A DNA stretch of 64,000 nt from assembly GCA_014871385.1 (NCBI GenBank), contig CM026428.1:4383384-4447383 (forward strand), read 5' to 3'. The notes below the pieces were generated by a model. That model worked only from the letters and a program-made list of their open reading frames with translations, was not told the origin of the DNA and ran no database searches. The DNA comes from Ceratodon purpureus (Eukaryota; Streptophyta; Bryopsida; Pseudoditrichales; Ditrichaceae). The translations under genes were made by a program, and so were the position numbers. This document shows, one piece after another, positions 47,061 through 57,859 of this stretch (position 1 is its first letter; each line of letters opens with the position of its first letter).

Positions 47061-47716
47061 TCACCGCCAACGATCGTATCAGACTTCAGCTATGCGGCCG
47101 CGAGTGTGCCAGACTACAGGGGATTTAGCCTTCTCCAGCAGGGGGATGAATCCCAACACGGCAGGGGAGAGGACTAGAAGTGGTGCTGGGGAATGTGAAC
47201 CATAGAAATGCGGCATTACGGGCATCGCTGCTTAGGAGCGAGTTTTGAGAGGGAAGAGACGTCAGGGTAAGGGTAACGGTCAGTGCCGAGAGAAGAGACT
47301 TAAGGAAAGGGTTAGTGCCGAGAGTTCTTCATGTTATGAGGGGAAAAAATCATTCCCTAAACAGTACATTGTTCGTGCATGATACAATTTTAGACGAGAC
47401 ATCATGAGAAGTGAACTCAATTGCTCCACCAGAGTGAAATTCCAACAATTTTGGTCGTCCAAGCAGAAAGAGGAATCTGAAGAATATGAAATGCGTACTA
47501 AAACTATCCCTTCAATTTAACAAGTTAATCTGTACATTTGTGTACTCGCCATCGCAGTTTCTACTCTACATCGCCTGCCAATGACCTCTGCATCATAAAT
47601 TCGCCGAACACACCACAGTTTTGAGCCCTCTCATCACTTTCCTCCTCAGTTCTCCTCTAAATTCCCAGTACAAGAAATTTAAATACAATCCGCGTCAGCA
47701 TCACGTCATCCGCAAC
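47061..47716. other. Intergenic sequence
   Basis: No gene recognised. An AT-rich AAATTTAAATACAA near 47678-47691 could serve as a TATA-type element for the frame that starts at 47717. Confidence 0.35.
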
Positions 47717-48133
47717 ATGGCCAAGCCCCGAGGAGCCCGCAGCTCCGGAACCGTCTCAGATGGAAACAGCGCGCGCAAGCAGAAGGAAAACACGATCGCA
47801 AAACCCTCCATATCAACCTCGCCGGCCAGAAATCATCTCCATCAAAAACCTATACATCACGACATCAACTCAACCGATCACGACAATTGTTGAAGAGCAA
47901 CGACCTCCACATCCTTGAGCGGAATGTACACCGGAGGCGCCCATTTGGAAGCCCGCCCCGGAAACCCCAGCACCGCCACCCCCGTGCCCAGCAACCTTCC
48001 CTTACCAAGCTGCAAGCTCTTCCCACAATGCGCCAACAAGGGAGCCACCAGCGTCCACATCTTCTCCTTCTCCAACAACACCAAAACTTCGAAACAAACT
48101 CCAACTCCACAACAAAAACGAAGACAAATGTGA
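47717..48133 (+). pseudogene. Small Pro/Ser-rich reading frame interrupted by one TGA
   Basis: From ATG 47717 the frame codes for 58 residues (MAKPRGARSSGTVSD..., basic and Ser-rich), meets a TGA at 47891-47893, and continues in the same frame for 80 codons to a TGA at 48131. The second part includes MYTGGAHLEARPGNP and PSNLPLPSCKLF. The P-x-PSNLPLPS stretch resembles the short PNRC (proline-rich nuclear receptor coactivator) motif of some plant nuclear proteins; this is a weak similarity judged by eye. It could be a nonsense-disrupted gene, a short real protein with a 3' UTR, or chance. The opposite strand is also open (47878-48414). Confidence 0.3.
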
Positions 48134-48639
48134 GATTCTCTCCGCAACCTTGTGAGCAAAACAACACGGACACAATTTAGCTCTTCTCGCAACGGAATGT
48201 GATGCTCGTAAGCTCGACGTGAGGGGTTTATGGGAGGAGATGGGGATGCATAGTTGTTACGGAACCTAGAGCTGTTGGTGTATTTGGGTTTTGTAGATTT
48301 GGGGCGTGGGATGTACAGAGGGGGTAGATGGTGGCGGGTGTGGGGTGCGGTGACGGGTTTGGGTGTGGTGCGCGTGGGTGAGTCATGTTGGGGCTGCAGT
48401 TGCGAAGTTGGCAAAGGACAGGAGAGGAGGACTGACAGTGAGGGCGGAGCTGACTGGAGTTGGGCAGTGTCAGAAGCGTGGGACTGGTTTGGAATGTTTG
48501 GAACTCTGACATCTCTCTGACATGTAATAATTGAATTAATTTGTTTGCAGTTACGGAAACTGAGTCATCTTTTTACACAGCCGTACTATTGTTCTGGACC
48601 AATGATTTTGGAGATCCAGCAATTAGTTACAAGTCAGCC
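48134..48639. other. Intergenic sequence
   Basis: G-rich sequence on the plus strand followed by AT-rich DNA. No gene recognised. Confidence 0.35.
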
Positions 48640-48869
48640 AAATGAAAGTGTCAAATTATCAATTTGATTTTGAAGGTTTAAAATTTTTTCCGGTTCAAAA
48701 CTTAAATCTTACCTAAATATGATATTAGTATCTTCTAAGTGTTACATAAATATCATACATGAATTATCAAATTATCTTAAACAAAAAAGATAATAGCTGG
48801 ATGATCTTTGAAACTCCTTGAACAATGTTTTATACAAAGTGGTTTAACCCCTATTGGCCCTTGAGACTA
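48640..48869 (+). repeat. Dispersed repeat, left part, interrupted by the pogo element
   Basis: Related to the array spacer around 19130-19400 (shared words include CCGGTTCAAAAC/GTGAACCGGAAAAATTT and the ATACCTAGATGAG-type block in inverted order). The repeat resumes at 52522 (GCAACACTTTTGAGCAGGCTATTCTAAGG, compare GCGGCACTTCTCGACAAGCTATTCTAAGG at 19359). The pogo element has therefore landed inside it. Confidence 0.5.
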
Positions 48870-49405
48870 AGGTAGGAGTACTCATAACCGTCCTTTTAAG
48901 CTATTTTGGGCTGGTTACCACTTACAGGAAGAACCAAAAGTAATATTCATAGATTTGCAAGAGAAAATTAAAAATATTGGGAGAAGAAAGAGTCTTAGAA
49001 AAAACAAGTATGTATTTATTATATAATTTCAAAGTACATAATTCGTAGGGTGCTATGTCTGTCCATAGCTGGTGGTGGAATGGATCAACAATTAGCTCAT
49101 TCTTGTCCAGACAAAACCCACTCATGCCTGCATCATATCCTAAAAATATTTTTAACTTCACTGATTACCATCCGCAAGTGTCTAAAAGAACCAAGGTACA
49201 GTAAATAAAAAATTGTCCTCAAATGTCCAACTACCGCTGCAAAGCTAACTCAAAAAGAACCCAAAAGCACCTCATAGGCGCCATCTATGAACAATAAACC
49301 GTCCCACCAAAACTGGAAAGCAACTGTAGAGTGTGAAGATCCGACCCCACGAGGCCCATGCACACACAGCTAGCCAACGGCTCTTCCCTGCAACTTCCCA
49401 ACGTC

Positions 49406-51856
49406 TCAAAACGTCTCCTGATCCATGGAAGTCGGATCTTGGCTGCAATGATCTCCAGCCCCTAGCCTCGTCGGACCTCCATCGTCGCAAGGTGCAGCCC
49501 CTGGCCTCGTCGGACCTCCATCGTCGCAAGGTGCAGCCCCTGGCCTCGTCGGACCTCCATCGGCGCAAGGTGCAGCCCCTGCCCTCGTCGGCGCTCTTCT
49601 GCGCTTGCGCGCCTGTTGCTCCAGCCCCGTCGTTGCCTCCCTTTGCTTACGCTCTTTCTCTGCCTGTCTCCTCGCCTTCTCTCTTTCCTTCAGCAACTTC
49701 TTGCGCTCCGCTTCAATTCGCCGCAAGACCTTGGCGGTGTCTTTCGCCTGTTTCTCTCTCTCCTTCTCGAGCTTGCGGCGCTCTACTACTTGCTTTCGCT
49801 CCTCTTTCTCTTGTAGTACAGCCTCTTTTCGCGCGGCCTTGGCCTCCATAGTCTCGATGTACTCATCGCTCGTCATGAGAATCGAACTGCTGTAATCAAT
49901 CAAGGGCTCGTTGCGATGGCGCTGTCTTCGAGCAGGGCGAATGACTCGTGGGAGTTCGAAGAGATTCGGTAGTGCACTGCAGGCAGCGGAGTTCGGAGAG
50001 ATTTCTTCCCTGTCCGAATCATCGGGGTCCGAAGGCACGTAGAAGTGTTCACCCGCCGGTTGTGAGCTCGGAATGCGCTCTCCAAGCAGCTCTTCCATGC
50101 CCGGATCCGCCTCCGTCTCGCCCTGGTCAGTGCCCTCACCTCCATCCGGCTCGCTTTCAGATCCCGAGAGTACAGGTTGCCCATCCCCATTCTCAGGTGC
50201 CTCGGTTTCGAAACATTGTGAAGGACCAGTGTACTTATCCATGGCGTTGGGATTCAAAGGCCATATGCCAGTAGTTTGGAAACCTCTGATGATGTTTGCA
50301 GGTGTCAGCGCTTTTCTAAGTCCTAGCGAAACCCATTGCGCTAGGTCCTCCTTGCTGGCTCCTTGCCCTCTGTTACGGACTGACCATGCATCTCTGTATC
50401 CTCGAAACGCTACTTTGAAAGGTTTAAATATACTGACATCTAGTGGCTGCAGACGATGGCTGGTATGGCTAGGCAATGACAACACATCAAGTCCATGCTC
50501 TTTGGCTTTCACAACAACGTCCAAAGTTACGTGAGATCCATGCCCATCGAGTACAAGCAGGTGCCTATTTTCAGGTGAGATTCCAAACCTTTTCCCCAGC
50601 ACATTGATGAAATGAGATATCCAGCCAGCGAACAAATACGATGACATCCAGGCATTGTCTTGCATTGACATAGTGGCACCAGCTTCACATTTACATATGT
50701 AGTCTCGCTCTCTGCGTCGTCCTTTGAAGATGTAATAATTCGGAATTGACTGGCCTGCGGCGTTGATGCAGGAGAGAACAGTGATATGTTCTCTGGCGTC
50801 TGGAACCACTGCATGTACAGATCTAGTTCCTCGTTTTGCAAAAACAAGATTCCCACCTCCAGATCTACCTGCTTGCGCTCCACTCTCGTCGGCGTTCCAT
50901 ATGTGATCTGCAGGATACTTGTGCGTCCTGAAGATGAACTCCAGGTTACGGTATAGAGAGGCGACACTTGTTGGATTTAAGCCTCTGGCTCGGCCTTCTT
51001 CCAAGCACTGTGGAGCTCTAAGGGTGAGCTCTGGATGCCTGCGTCGAAACCACCGAAGCCAGCCCGCCCCAGGGACACCATTCTTGAAAGGCGTCCACCT
51101 ATCTTGTGTAAGCTCTGCAACTTTCATTCTCACATCAGTGATTGAAAGAGGATGGGCGCGCTCTTGCATGTCAAGCAAATATCTTACCAACTGCTCGTCC
51201 TCCTCAACTGATAACACTCCTTGCCTCCCCTTCTTCCGTTTGAGCGTCTTGCCGTAAACGTGGTCTCTTAAGGATGATGCTGGAATGTTGTAGTCTCTTG
51301 CCACCGCCTTCAGTTTGGCGCCTGAGTCGATGGCAGCAATCGCAGCTTGCAACTGCCCGTCCGTCCAGAGCCCGGTCCTCCTTCGATGCTGTGCAGGAGC
51401 TCTCTGCGTCGACGTCCCACCGAACTCTATCGACGGTCCAGGGCGTGCATGCGATGGGCGCAGGTTGTACCCTGTAGCACTCTCCCGCGACGCCCTCTCG
51501 TGCACCACGTCTGAGAAGCGCAACACTGCTGGCCTTTGGTGGGAATTCATCGCCTGGCCCACCGCAGTTGCTTGGAAACCACCTCGTGCCCCACCACCAT
51601 TCTCTCGCACCCCACCTCCCATGCTGGACATCGCTTCGTGGAAAGCAAAAGCTCCGACCCCATTGCCGAAGATGCTCGATTGTCGACCAGGGAGGTTGGG
51701 CACTGGCCGCCACACCGAGGCCTCACCAGTGAATTGCAGCTGATCAGACACTTCGCTCTCTCTCACTAATCCATATTGCTGTAACTCAGGGGCCCAACTC
51801 TCTTCTTCATTGTAGATACTCTCGTAACCTCTCTCTGTCTCTGTATTACTTGTCAT
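49406..51856 (-). CDS. Pogo/Tigger/jerky-like transposase (DDE), intact
   Basis: An intronless 816-codon gene from the first ATG (the frame is open for 18 more codons upstream, back to a GTG). It would cut and paste the surrounding element. Residues 1-150 are low-complexity, with a Gly-rich patch. A Psq-type helix-turn-helix follows at about 163-200 (LQAAIAAIDSGAKLKAVARD), then a CENP-B-type helix-turn-helix ending at WLRWFRRRHPEL (266-277). The catalytic domain shows D323 in WNADESG, D437 in LVLDGHGSH and D473 in LQPLDVSIFKPF, a complete DDD triad. A charged coiled coil rich in KEREK repeats follows. The C-terminus is a 13-residue tandem repeat (GAAPCDDGGPTRP). High GC relative to the flanks fits a recent arrival. 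Confidence 0.92.
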   Translation of the reverse strand: MTSNTETERGYESIYNEEESWAPELQQYGLVRESEVSDQLQFTGEASVWRPVPNLPGRQSSIFGNGVGAFAFHEAMSSMGGGVRENGGGARGGFQATAVGQAMNSHQRPAVLRFSDVVHERASRESATGYNLRPSHARPGPSIEFGGTSTQRAPAQHRRRTGLWTDGQLQAAIAAIDSGAKLKAVARDYNIPASSLRDHVYGKTLKRKKGRQGVLSVEEDEQLVRYLLDMQERAHPLSITDVRMKVAELTQDRWTPFKNGVPGAGWLRWFRRRHPELTLRAPQCLEEGRARGLNPTSVASLYRNLEFIFRTHKYPADHIWNADESGAQAGRSGGGNLVFAKRGTRSVHAVVPDAREHITVLSCINAAGQSIPNYYIFKGRRRERDYICKCEAGATMSMQDNAWMSSYLFAGWISHFINVLGKRFGISPENRHLLVLDGHGSHVTLDVVVKAKEHGLDVLSLPSHTSHRLQPLDVSIFKPFKVAFRGYRDAWSVRNRGQGASKEDLAQWVSLGLRKALTPANIIRGFQTTGIWPLNPNAMDKYTGPSQCFETEAPENGDGQPVLSGSESEPDGGEGTDQGETEADPGMEELLGERIPSSQPAGEHFYVPSDPDDSDREEISPNSAACSALPNLFELPRVIRPARRQRHRNEPLIDYSSSILMTSDEYIETMEAKAARKEAVLQEKEERKQVVERRKLEKEREKQAKDTAKVLRRIEAERKKLLKEREKARRQAEKERKQREATTGLEQQARKRRRAPTRAGAAPCADGGPTRPGAAPCDDGGPTRPGAAPCDDGGPTRLGAGDHCSQDPTSMDQETF
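49455..49590. repeat. 39-bp minisatellite encoding the transposase C-terminal repeats
   Basis: About 3.3 copies of a 39-bp unit (GGCCTCGTCGGACCTCCATC... on the plus strand), translated on the minus strand as 13-residue repeats. Copies differ at few positions. Confidence 0.85.
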
Positions 51857-52053
51857 GGTCACTGTCAAGAGGAGAAAATCTCTACTTCTATGTTGAAAAC
51901 AAAGATACACAAGAAACTAAAACAAAGCCTTAAGCAATCATCAGTGCAATACTTGTCATGGTCACTGTCAAGAGGAGAAAATCTCTACTTCTATGTTGAA
52001 AACAAAGATACATAAGAAACTAAAACAAAGCCTTAAGCAATCATCAGTGCAAC
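51848..52053. repeat. 103-bp tandem duplication over the transposase start
   Basis: Two adjacent copies of ACTTGTCATGGTCACTGTC... (offset 103 bp, 51848 and 51951), differing at only a few bases. Each includes the transposase start-codon context. The upstream copy creates a second ATG (51959, minus strand) with identical context, opening a short frame of 9 codons that ends before the true start. Confidence 0.85.
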
Positions 52054-52523
52054 ACTTCTTTCATACAGTGGAGAATTCAGTTTGCAACATAAATTTTTGT
52101 TCTCTTCTGTATTTGCATTACAACCAAGCCTTGCACCCTTCATTAATGGGCAATATTGCAAATACTGCACCCTAAGCTACAAAACGCCGCCACTTACCAT
52201 TCCTTAACTAGTTGTAATTAGACCCTAAACCGCCCACACCCTCTACTTTAACTGCAACACATGGCTGCTAAACTGCGTTTAAATATTTGATCAACCACCC
52301 TTCTACTAATCTAATTAATTTATAGTACCAATAGTATCATGTATCAATCTCCGTCCATCACGAGACCCTATACAGCCTCATCCTTATATTATTCTGTCCA
52401 TGACAATCCCCATAACCGTCACTTTTCTGTCCAAATCAGGCTTGGGATGTCATGGGGCGGTTGTGGGTCAAAAAATAGGGCTCGGAGTTGGGTAAAGGGA
52501 CGGTTATGAGTACTCCTACCTTA

Positions 52524-53110
52524 TATTCAGGTTGCAACACTTTTGAGCAGGCTATTCTAAGGTTTCAGAATTTTATTATTTTCTAAAACATTTACTTTGT
52601 GTAGTTCTCAAAATAGCAAGAACTTTGAGGGAATCTATTTTTTCCGATTACATATTTATAAAAATAGTTATGGAGCCCGAAGTGGAATTTTATATTCAAT
52701 GGCCTATTTGGGCAGCCATGCTAAATACATCTATTACCTCTGAGATTTTTTCTATAAATTCTTAATGTTGTCATCTTTGACATTTTCCAAAAATAAACTT
52801 TTTCCAGCACAACTTGTTTACTCGACAAAATATCAAAGTTTTCTCACTATTTCGGGCTCTGTAGTGAAAAACTTCCTTTGAAATAAATGAAAGTATTTGA
52901 AACCTAGATAATCCAAAACCACACATCTTCTACCACAAATATAAACTTAAATTTATGAAATATACATCCATTACAAATTATCATGGTTTCGGAAGTAGTG
53001 ACGGTTATTAATACACTTCTCTTAAAAGGAAAAATTCAGGAGTGTTGACAATAAATTGCTCCATTCATATATCAAAACTAATTTGACTAATAATTTGATA
53101 GGAATAAGGT
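52524..53110 (+). repeat. Dispersed repeat, right part, after the pogo element
   Basis: Continues the repeat split by the transposon. Its distal portion (52880-53040, CTACCACAAATATAAACTT, AGTGACGG) also matches 57080-57210 upstream of katanin, so this part belongs to the segment duplicated around the DUF1664 gene. It is non-coding. Confidence 0.5.
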
Positions 53111-53159
53111 TCTAAAAGAGGTGGAAAGAAGGCACAAAATTAGAATTAAAAATAACAAA

Positions 53160-53870
53160 GGTTATCGCCGCTTTATAAAGGGGATTCCCGGTTTAAGAGT
53201 CACGCAGCCATCCCTGCACCTAAAACCAACATCCTCAACCACAATTTCTCTCAAAAACACGGGTTCTGATACTGTGACGGCTTTAGGCACGCATGCCTGG
53301 ATGGTCACCCTTGCATTCAGGGCACCATAAACCAATACAACTGTCATCCACCGTCCCTTCAACCCGAAATCCACTTCATTTGTACATGTCACCGCTTTTG
53401 GGGCCCTGCAACGGGTTTGGAGTCGTCGTCTCCGCGAAGGCTCGAGCTGCGCACGAACCGATCGAGAATTTGAGTTGGAGAGGATTGTGGGATGGTTTGT
53501 TGATGTTTGGGGAGAGGGCGGACGAGGAGGAGGGGGTTGCAGGGGCTACGCAGGATAGGAGGGCCGTTGATACTCTAAGCGAGCATCTGACATTGGCGCG
53601 GGAGTATGCGTTGCTGGGGAGCTATGACACTGCTTTCATTCTTTTCGAAGGGGTGCTCGAGCAAATCAACAAGTAGGACCTGCTTGATCGCGCTCTCGTG
53701 CTCTGTATCCCCCGCGCTGTTTGCTTCCTGTGTCGGGTGTTAAATTTGATCAGTGAATCTTCACGGAGCTGGTATCGTGAGAGCTACTCACGAGTGCAGT
53801 TAAACCCTAATATTGTAGAATTGGCGCAAGAGATCCCTTAATTTTTTTTCTTCTCGAGGACTGTGATCCT
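53160..53870 (+). pseudogene. Partial duplicate of the katanin p60 promoter and first exon
   Basis: Runs parallel to about 58020-59110: both share CCTAAAACCAACATCCT, CGGCTTTAGGCACGC, GGGTTTGGAGTCGTCGTCTC and the first exon. The MIT-like exon is still readable ([27 protein letters not shown], about 53568-53676) and keeps its AA|GTAGGA donor. However, the katanin ATG is ATA here (53555-53557) and a G is missing just after it, so the normal start is lost. A different, longer frame (53293-53676) now runs through it. No downstream katanin exons follow; the DUF1664 gene comes next. It is probably a non-functional remnant. Confidence 0.85.
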
Positions 53871-54041
53871 GGGCGAGAAGTGCAGTAGCTTTGCCGTGCC
53901 GTGCAGCTCCCGGTGTTGATGGTGGTGCAGGATCTGTCAACAACTGTAGGTCAAATAAGTTATGCTGGGTTTGGTTTGGTTTGGTTTACGAGGGTGGTTG
54001 TGACGAGTTTTAGGGTTTAGTGGGGACCGTTTTGTTAGGCG

Positions 54042-55842
54042 ATGGCGACGTCGAGGTTGCTGTTAGTTGTGGGTGCTGGGACCGCTGGATCGCTGGCGCT
54101 GCGCAACCCCAAAGTTGCTGAGCTTCTAAACGACCTTTCTCAGGTTGGGTCCCTTTTGTTTGTTTGTTTACCCTCGATCGTCTTTCGTCTTGGTAGCCAT
54201 CGGATTTGAAATTTGAAGTTCTTTAGATGGTTTTGCAGTGGTAGGAATGGATTCAGTTGTTTAGCTTAGTCAGAAATCGGAATTCTTTTCATCAGAATAT
54301 GGGTGTGTGGTGAGGAATTAGAATCAATAATCATTGTATTTGACAATCTACCTCGAGTGTTTGTTGCTAATGATGGAATGGAAGTATGAAAGGGTTTTGT
54401 TTTTGTTTTGGGCAAGGGCGGGGGCGTGTTCCTTTTTTTTGTAGATGCTCTTAATTGTATAAAAAAGAGATGATTCGACTAGTGAACTGAGTCTGCGTTC
54501 TGATGCGTAGGTTGTATCCAAGCATCTTTCTGAGGAGGACGGGCGATCAGGCGGTGAAAATTCTGCGCTTGCGGCGCAGGTTCAGCGTTTGACACAGGAA
54601 CTCCGGCATTTTGCATCGTCATCTAGAAGTGTTACAGTTGTCAATGGCGGCAGTTCAATCAATTATTCCTCGTTAGTGCTGCCCGTTGCAACTATAGGCG
54701 CTGTAGGCTATGGTTATATCAAGTGGAAAGGACTGAAATGGACAGACTTTATGTATGTTACAAGAAAGCACATGTCCAATGCCGTTGCGAACGTTTCAAA
54801 ACAACTAGAGACTGTGTCTACTGCCCTTCAAGCAACCAAAAGACACTTAACTGCGAAGCTAGAGGGCGTGACGAAGACATTGGACGACAGTGTGGTTTTG
54901 CAAGGTCTGATAAGGAATCAAGTGACGGAGGTGCAGAGCGAAGTGGAGAGGGCCAATGGAGAGATTGAGGAAGTACAGCGACTTGTTTTGGGACTAGAAG
55001 GGAAGATTGATGAGGTTCAGGCTAACCAAGAAATTGCCAACCAGGGTATTGTATTGCTGTGCAGGTGCGTTTTTCATCTCTTATTGTTGGATATGTGCTA
55101 TGTTCTGATAATCAGATTCTGAAGCAAATGCATGACATTTGTTTATAATTTGTTGTCGATTTTGATCCAATTCAAAAAAAGTGTAGTGTTCAATTAGGGC
55201 TGAAAATTGAGTTGTAGCCATACATGGGGAAGTTTAGTAGCACAGAGGATTGCGTATGTGTGACTTTTTATATCATGGTGTGGTTAGAATGGTTATCCGC
55301 TGGTCAACCTTCTAGTCTTGCTGAAATTGTCCGTATTCTTGTCGACATTGATTTTCGCTAAAAAACTGGTTACATTTCCAAGTTTTTTCGAGTCCTCACT
55401 TCAGTATCCGTGCAGGTTTGTGGCTTCTTTGGACGGATTCCAATCAGTTTCGACACGGTCTTTACAACGATCTGCCTCAACTCCTCAGGCTCTTACATCT
55501 GGTGGAGGTTTGTTCTTTTTTAATATCTTTTTTGATTTGTACTAATTGATATGTTAATGTGTTTTCTCCAATCATACTGGGTGTGATTACTTCATTGTTT
55601 CCGAAGAGGACTTATATTGATTTGATTTTTGTTTATAACCAGGATTGAAAGAGTTGCAATACTTTACGGAGCTCTTGGCTGCTGGAGGTCCAGAAAGTAA
55701 GGACCTCCCTAATGACATGGAGCATAAGAATAACAGTGTCGACATGACGCCAGTTGGTAATCGACCAGTACTGGGAGGCAAACCCCTACCTAGTCCAGCT
55801 GTCAGGAGAGCATTTTCTTTTCGTTCTCCTGATAAGCCTTGA
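54042..55842 (+). CDS. DUF1664 family protein (4 exons)
   Basis: Inferred exons: 54042-54143, 54511-55064, 55416-55507 and 55643-55842, GT-AG and phase-consistent, giving 315 codons. The N-terminus is a hydrophobic segment (LLLVVGAGTAGSLAL). A second hydrophobic stretch (SSLVLPVATIGAVGYGYIKW) begins the DUF1664 domain, followed by WTDFMYVTRKHMSNAVANV and a long coiled coil (KQLETVSTALQATKRHL to QANQEIANQG). The C-terminal third is Ser/Pro-rich (GGKPLPSPAVRRAFSF). The family is plant-specific with no agreed biochemical function; two hydrophobic segments suggest membrane association. The gene sits between the katanin remnant and the intact katanin gene. Telo-box-like TAGGGTTTAG lies about 30 bp before the ATG. 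Confidence 0.88.
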
Positions 55843-57850
55843 TTCCACGGATTAATTGTACACTTGTAATATAATTTGGGGAAATTGCTGGCCTTCTCGG
55901 CTTGAAGGAATTGTTCCAATTTTTACTTTCTTCACCGCTTTTGCATCAATCTTGGTTATCAGCTTAGCATGGACTAGGGTTTAATCGAGGTTCTATGTTT
56001 GAACATCGAAACAGTTATTTTAGCAGCCCTTGCAAGTAGGTTCGCAGGTTGAGCAAAACAGAATAGGCTTCACTATTCTGATAAATTGAAAGCAGACCAT
56101 TCTAAGGTCTTTTTGGAGAGAAGTGCATCTTAGGTGATTCTCATTCTGCACTTTCTCTAGTTTACCACTCTGGTTCAGCCTGCATGGTTGTGGAGTTAAA
56201 TGGATGGGGGTCTTTAACCCCTCCATGTCGTAACATGCCTTTGTGGCAAGTAGAATATTGCATATTTTGGTTGTATTTGGAATGTTGGTTGCATTTGGAA
56301 TGGATCCTCAACTTATTTTGTTTTGAGGTCAGAAGTGTTCTTTGAATTTAAATCAATGTGATGTTATTAAGTTGTTGGAATCCCAATGTAAAGTTTATTG
56401 GTAGCAAATGCCAAATATATTATTGCATATCTATTGTCTCCATGGGACTTTTACTTTTACAGATTAATAGTGTTTTTTGTAAAGGCATCCACTATTAGAC
56501 ATCATGAGTTTTGATTAAATCGGAAGTATGGATACATTAAGTGGGGATAAACTTTGCACCATTTGTATTCCTAATTACGTAAAGGTTCTCTACATCTCTT
56601 AGAACTCTCTTCCAATCACAGAAATAGTCAAGTTTTTTTTTATCTCCAAATATAGTAACATCCAAGTTACCTTAGTCATGCGCGGTCTTGGGCTTTGGAC
56701 TCCCGATTTAACCATTGCTAGTTTAAAATAATTAATAAACATGAAAAAACTTGGTGATCTTTCTATGGCGGATGTATGAAAGTTTGATTGTCTCTAAATT
56801 TAAGGAAGATTAATTTTGAGGATGGAATGATGACAAAACTAGTTTTTGTTGAATTTAAAGACCACTAAGCTTCTATGCACCCATTTCTGTAAGACCATCA
56901 TGATCATACATAAGTGGTTGCAAAGATGTTAAAAAATACAAACAACAAAATATCCAGAATTGGATTTAGAGGTGAAAAATAATAATTTACATCTTCTAGA
57001 AAAATAAAATTTCAATATAGAGATGTTCAATTATTAAAATTATTAGAAAAAGCTAAATAAAACATATAGTTGAAAATATAGGTAACACTTTAAAATACAA
57101 GACTCTGTACTACCGCAAATATAAACTTCAGATTATGAAATCTACAATTTTCATAGACAACAATGATCGTTTTAGGCGAAGTGACAATTGTTGATACACT
57201 CCTCATAAATTAAGTGTCTACTTACATAAAGCGGGAATACCATCTCTTCATTTAACCCCTAACTATCCTTAAAACCCGAAATGGGTTTTAGTGGTTTCCG
57301 CAGTAGAAAAATTCAGCCAACTTTGACCATTATAAACTCACTAATGAAAAAGAATTGACGGTTCAAATTTGGTATGTAAATAGAACTTCAAGTTAACTTT
57401 AAGATCCTACGGTTGGATTTTCTAAATAATGCTTAGATTGAGCTTTTCTGGGCGTAAAGTAGAAGGAGGTCAAATTTTGTGATTTGGGCAATTCTGCATC
57501 AAGGAAATTTAGGGGTTAAGACCATATTTCTCTCAATGCTTTCTACTTCTTTTGGCTCTCTCTCTCTTCTCTCTCTTATCACATACAAGTAAAACCATTT
57601 TTTACTTAGTCTATAGAGCAACTCCACTTGAGCTCCCTAAACTTCCTTTGCACACTATCCTTCTTAACTTCCGCTTTAAAGTGGAAGTTCATGGTTTACT
57701 TCATTCAAAGGTAAAAATTTATTTAAATGGTAATCTAAATTGATAAAGAGCTCCAAGAGAAATGGAGAGAAATCAAAGAAATAAGGTTAGTAATGACAAG
57801 AGGCTATTTCTCTTTTATATTGTTCTTTTATATAGGGAGACTTCCGGTTT
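55843..57850. other. AT-rich intergenic sequence with duplicated segment
   Basis: No gene recognised. The part 57080-57210 (ACTACCGCAAATATAAACTTC, GAAGTGACAATTG) is homologous to 52880-53040. Short frames (for example 57552-57743) lack similarity. Confidence 0.45.
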
Positions 57851-57859
57851 CAACCAGGT

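Larger units (their letters stand above)
48870..52521 (-). mobile_element. Pogo/Tigger-type DNA transposon, apparently full length (3,652 bp)
   Basis: Both ends carry the same inverted repeat, AGGTAGGAGTACTCATAACC continuing GTCC, perfect over 24 bp. TA dinucleotides flank it at 48868-48869 and 52522-52523, the target duplication of the Tc1/mariner/pogo superfamily. A single long transposase gene lies inside on the minus strand, with 0.5 kb on the left and about 0.7 kb on the right. Perfect ends, an uninterrupted transposase and a clean target site suggest a recent insertion. Confidence 0.9.

Noticed and set aside
49333-51743. Several plus-strand open frames of 100-170 codons
   Set aside because: They lie wholly opposite the transposase gene and follow its codon pattern.
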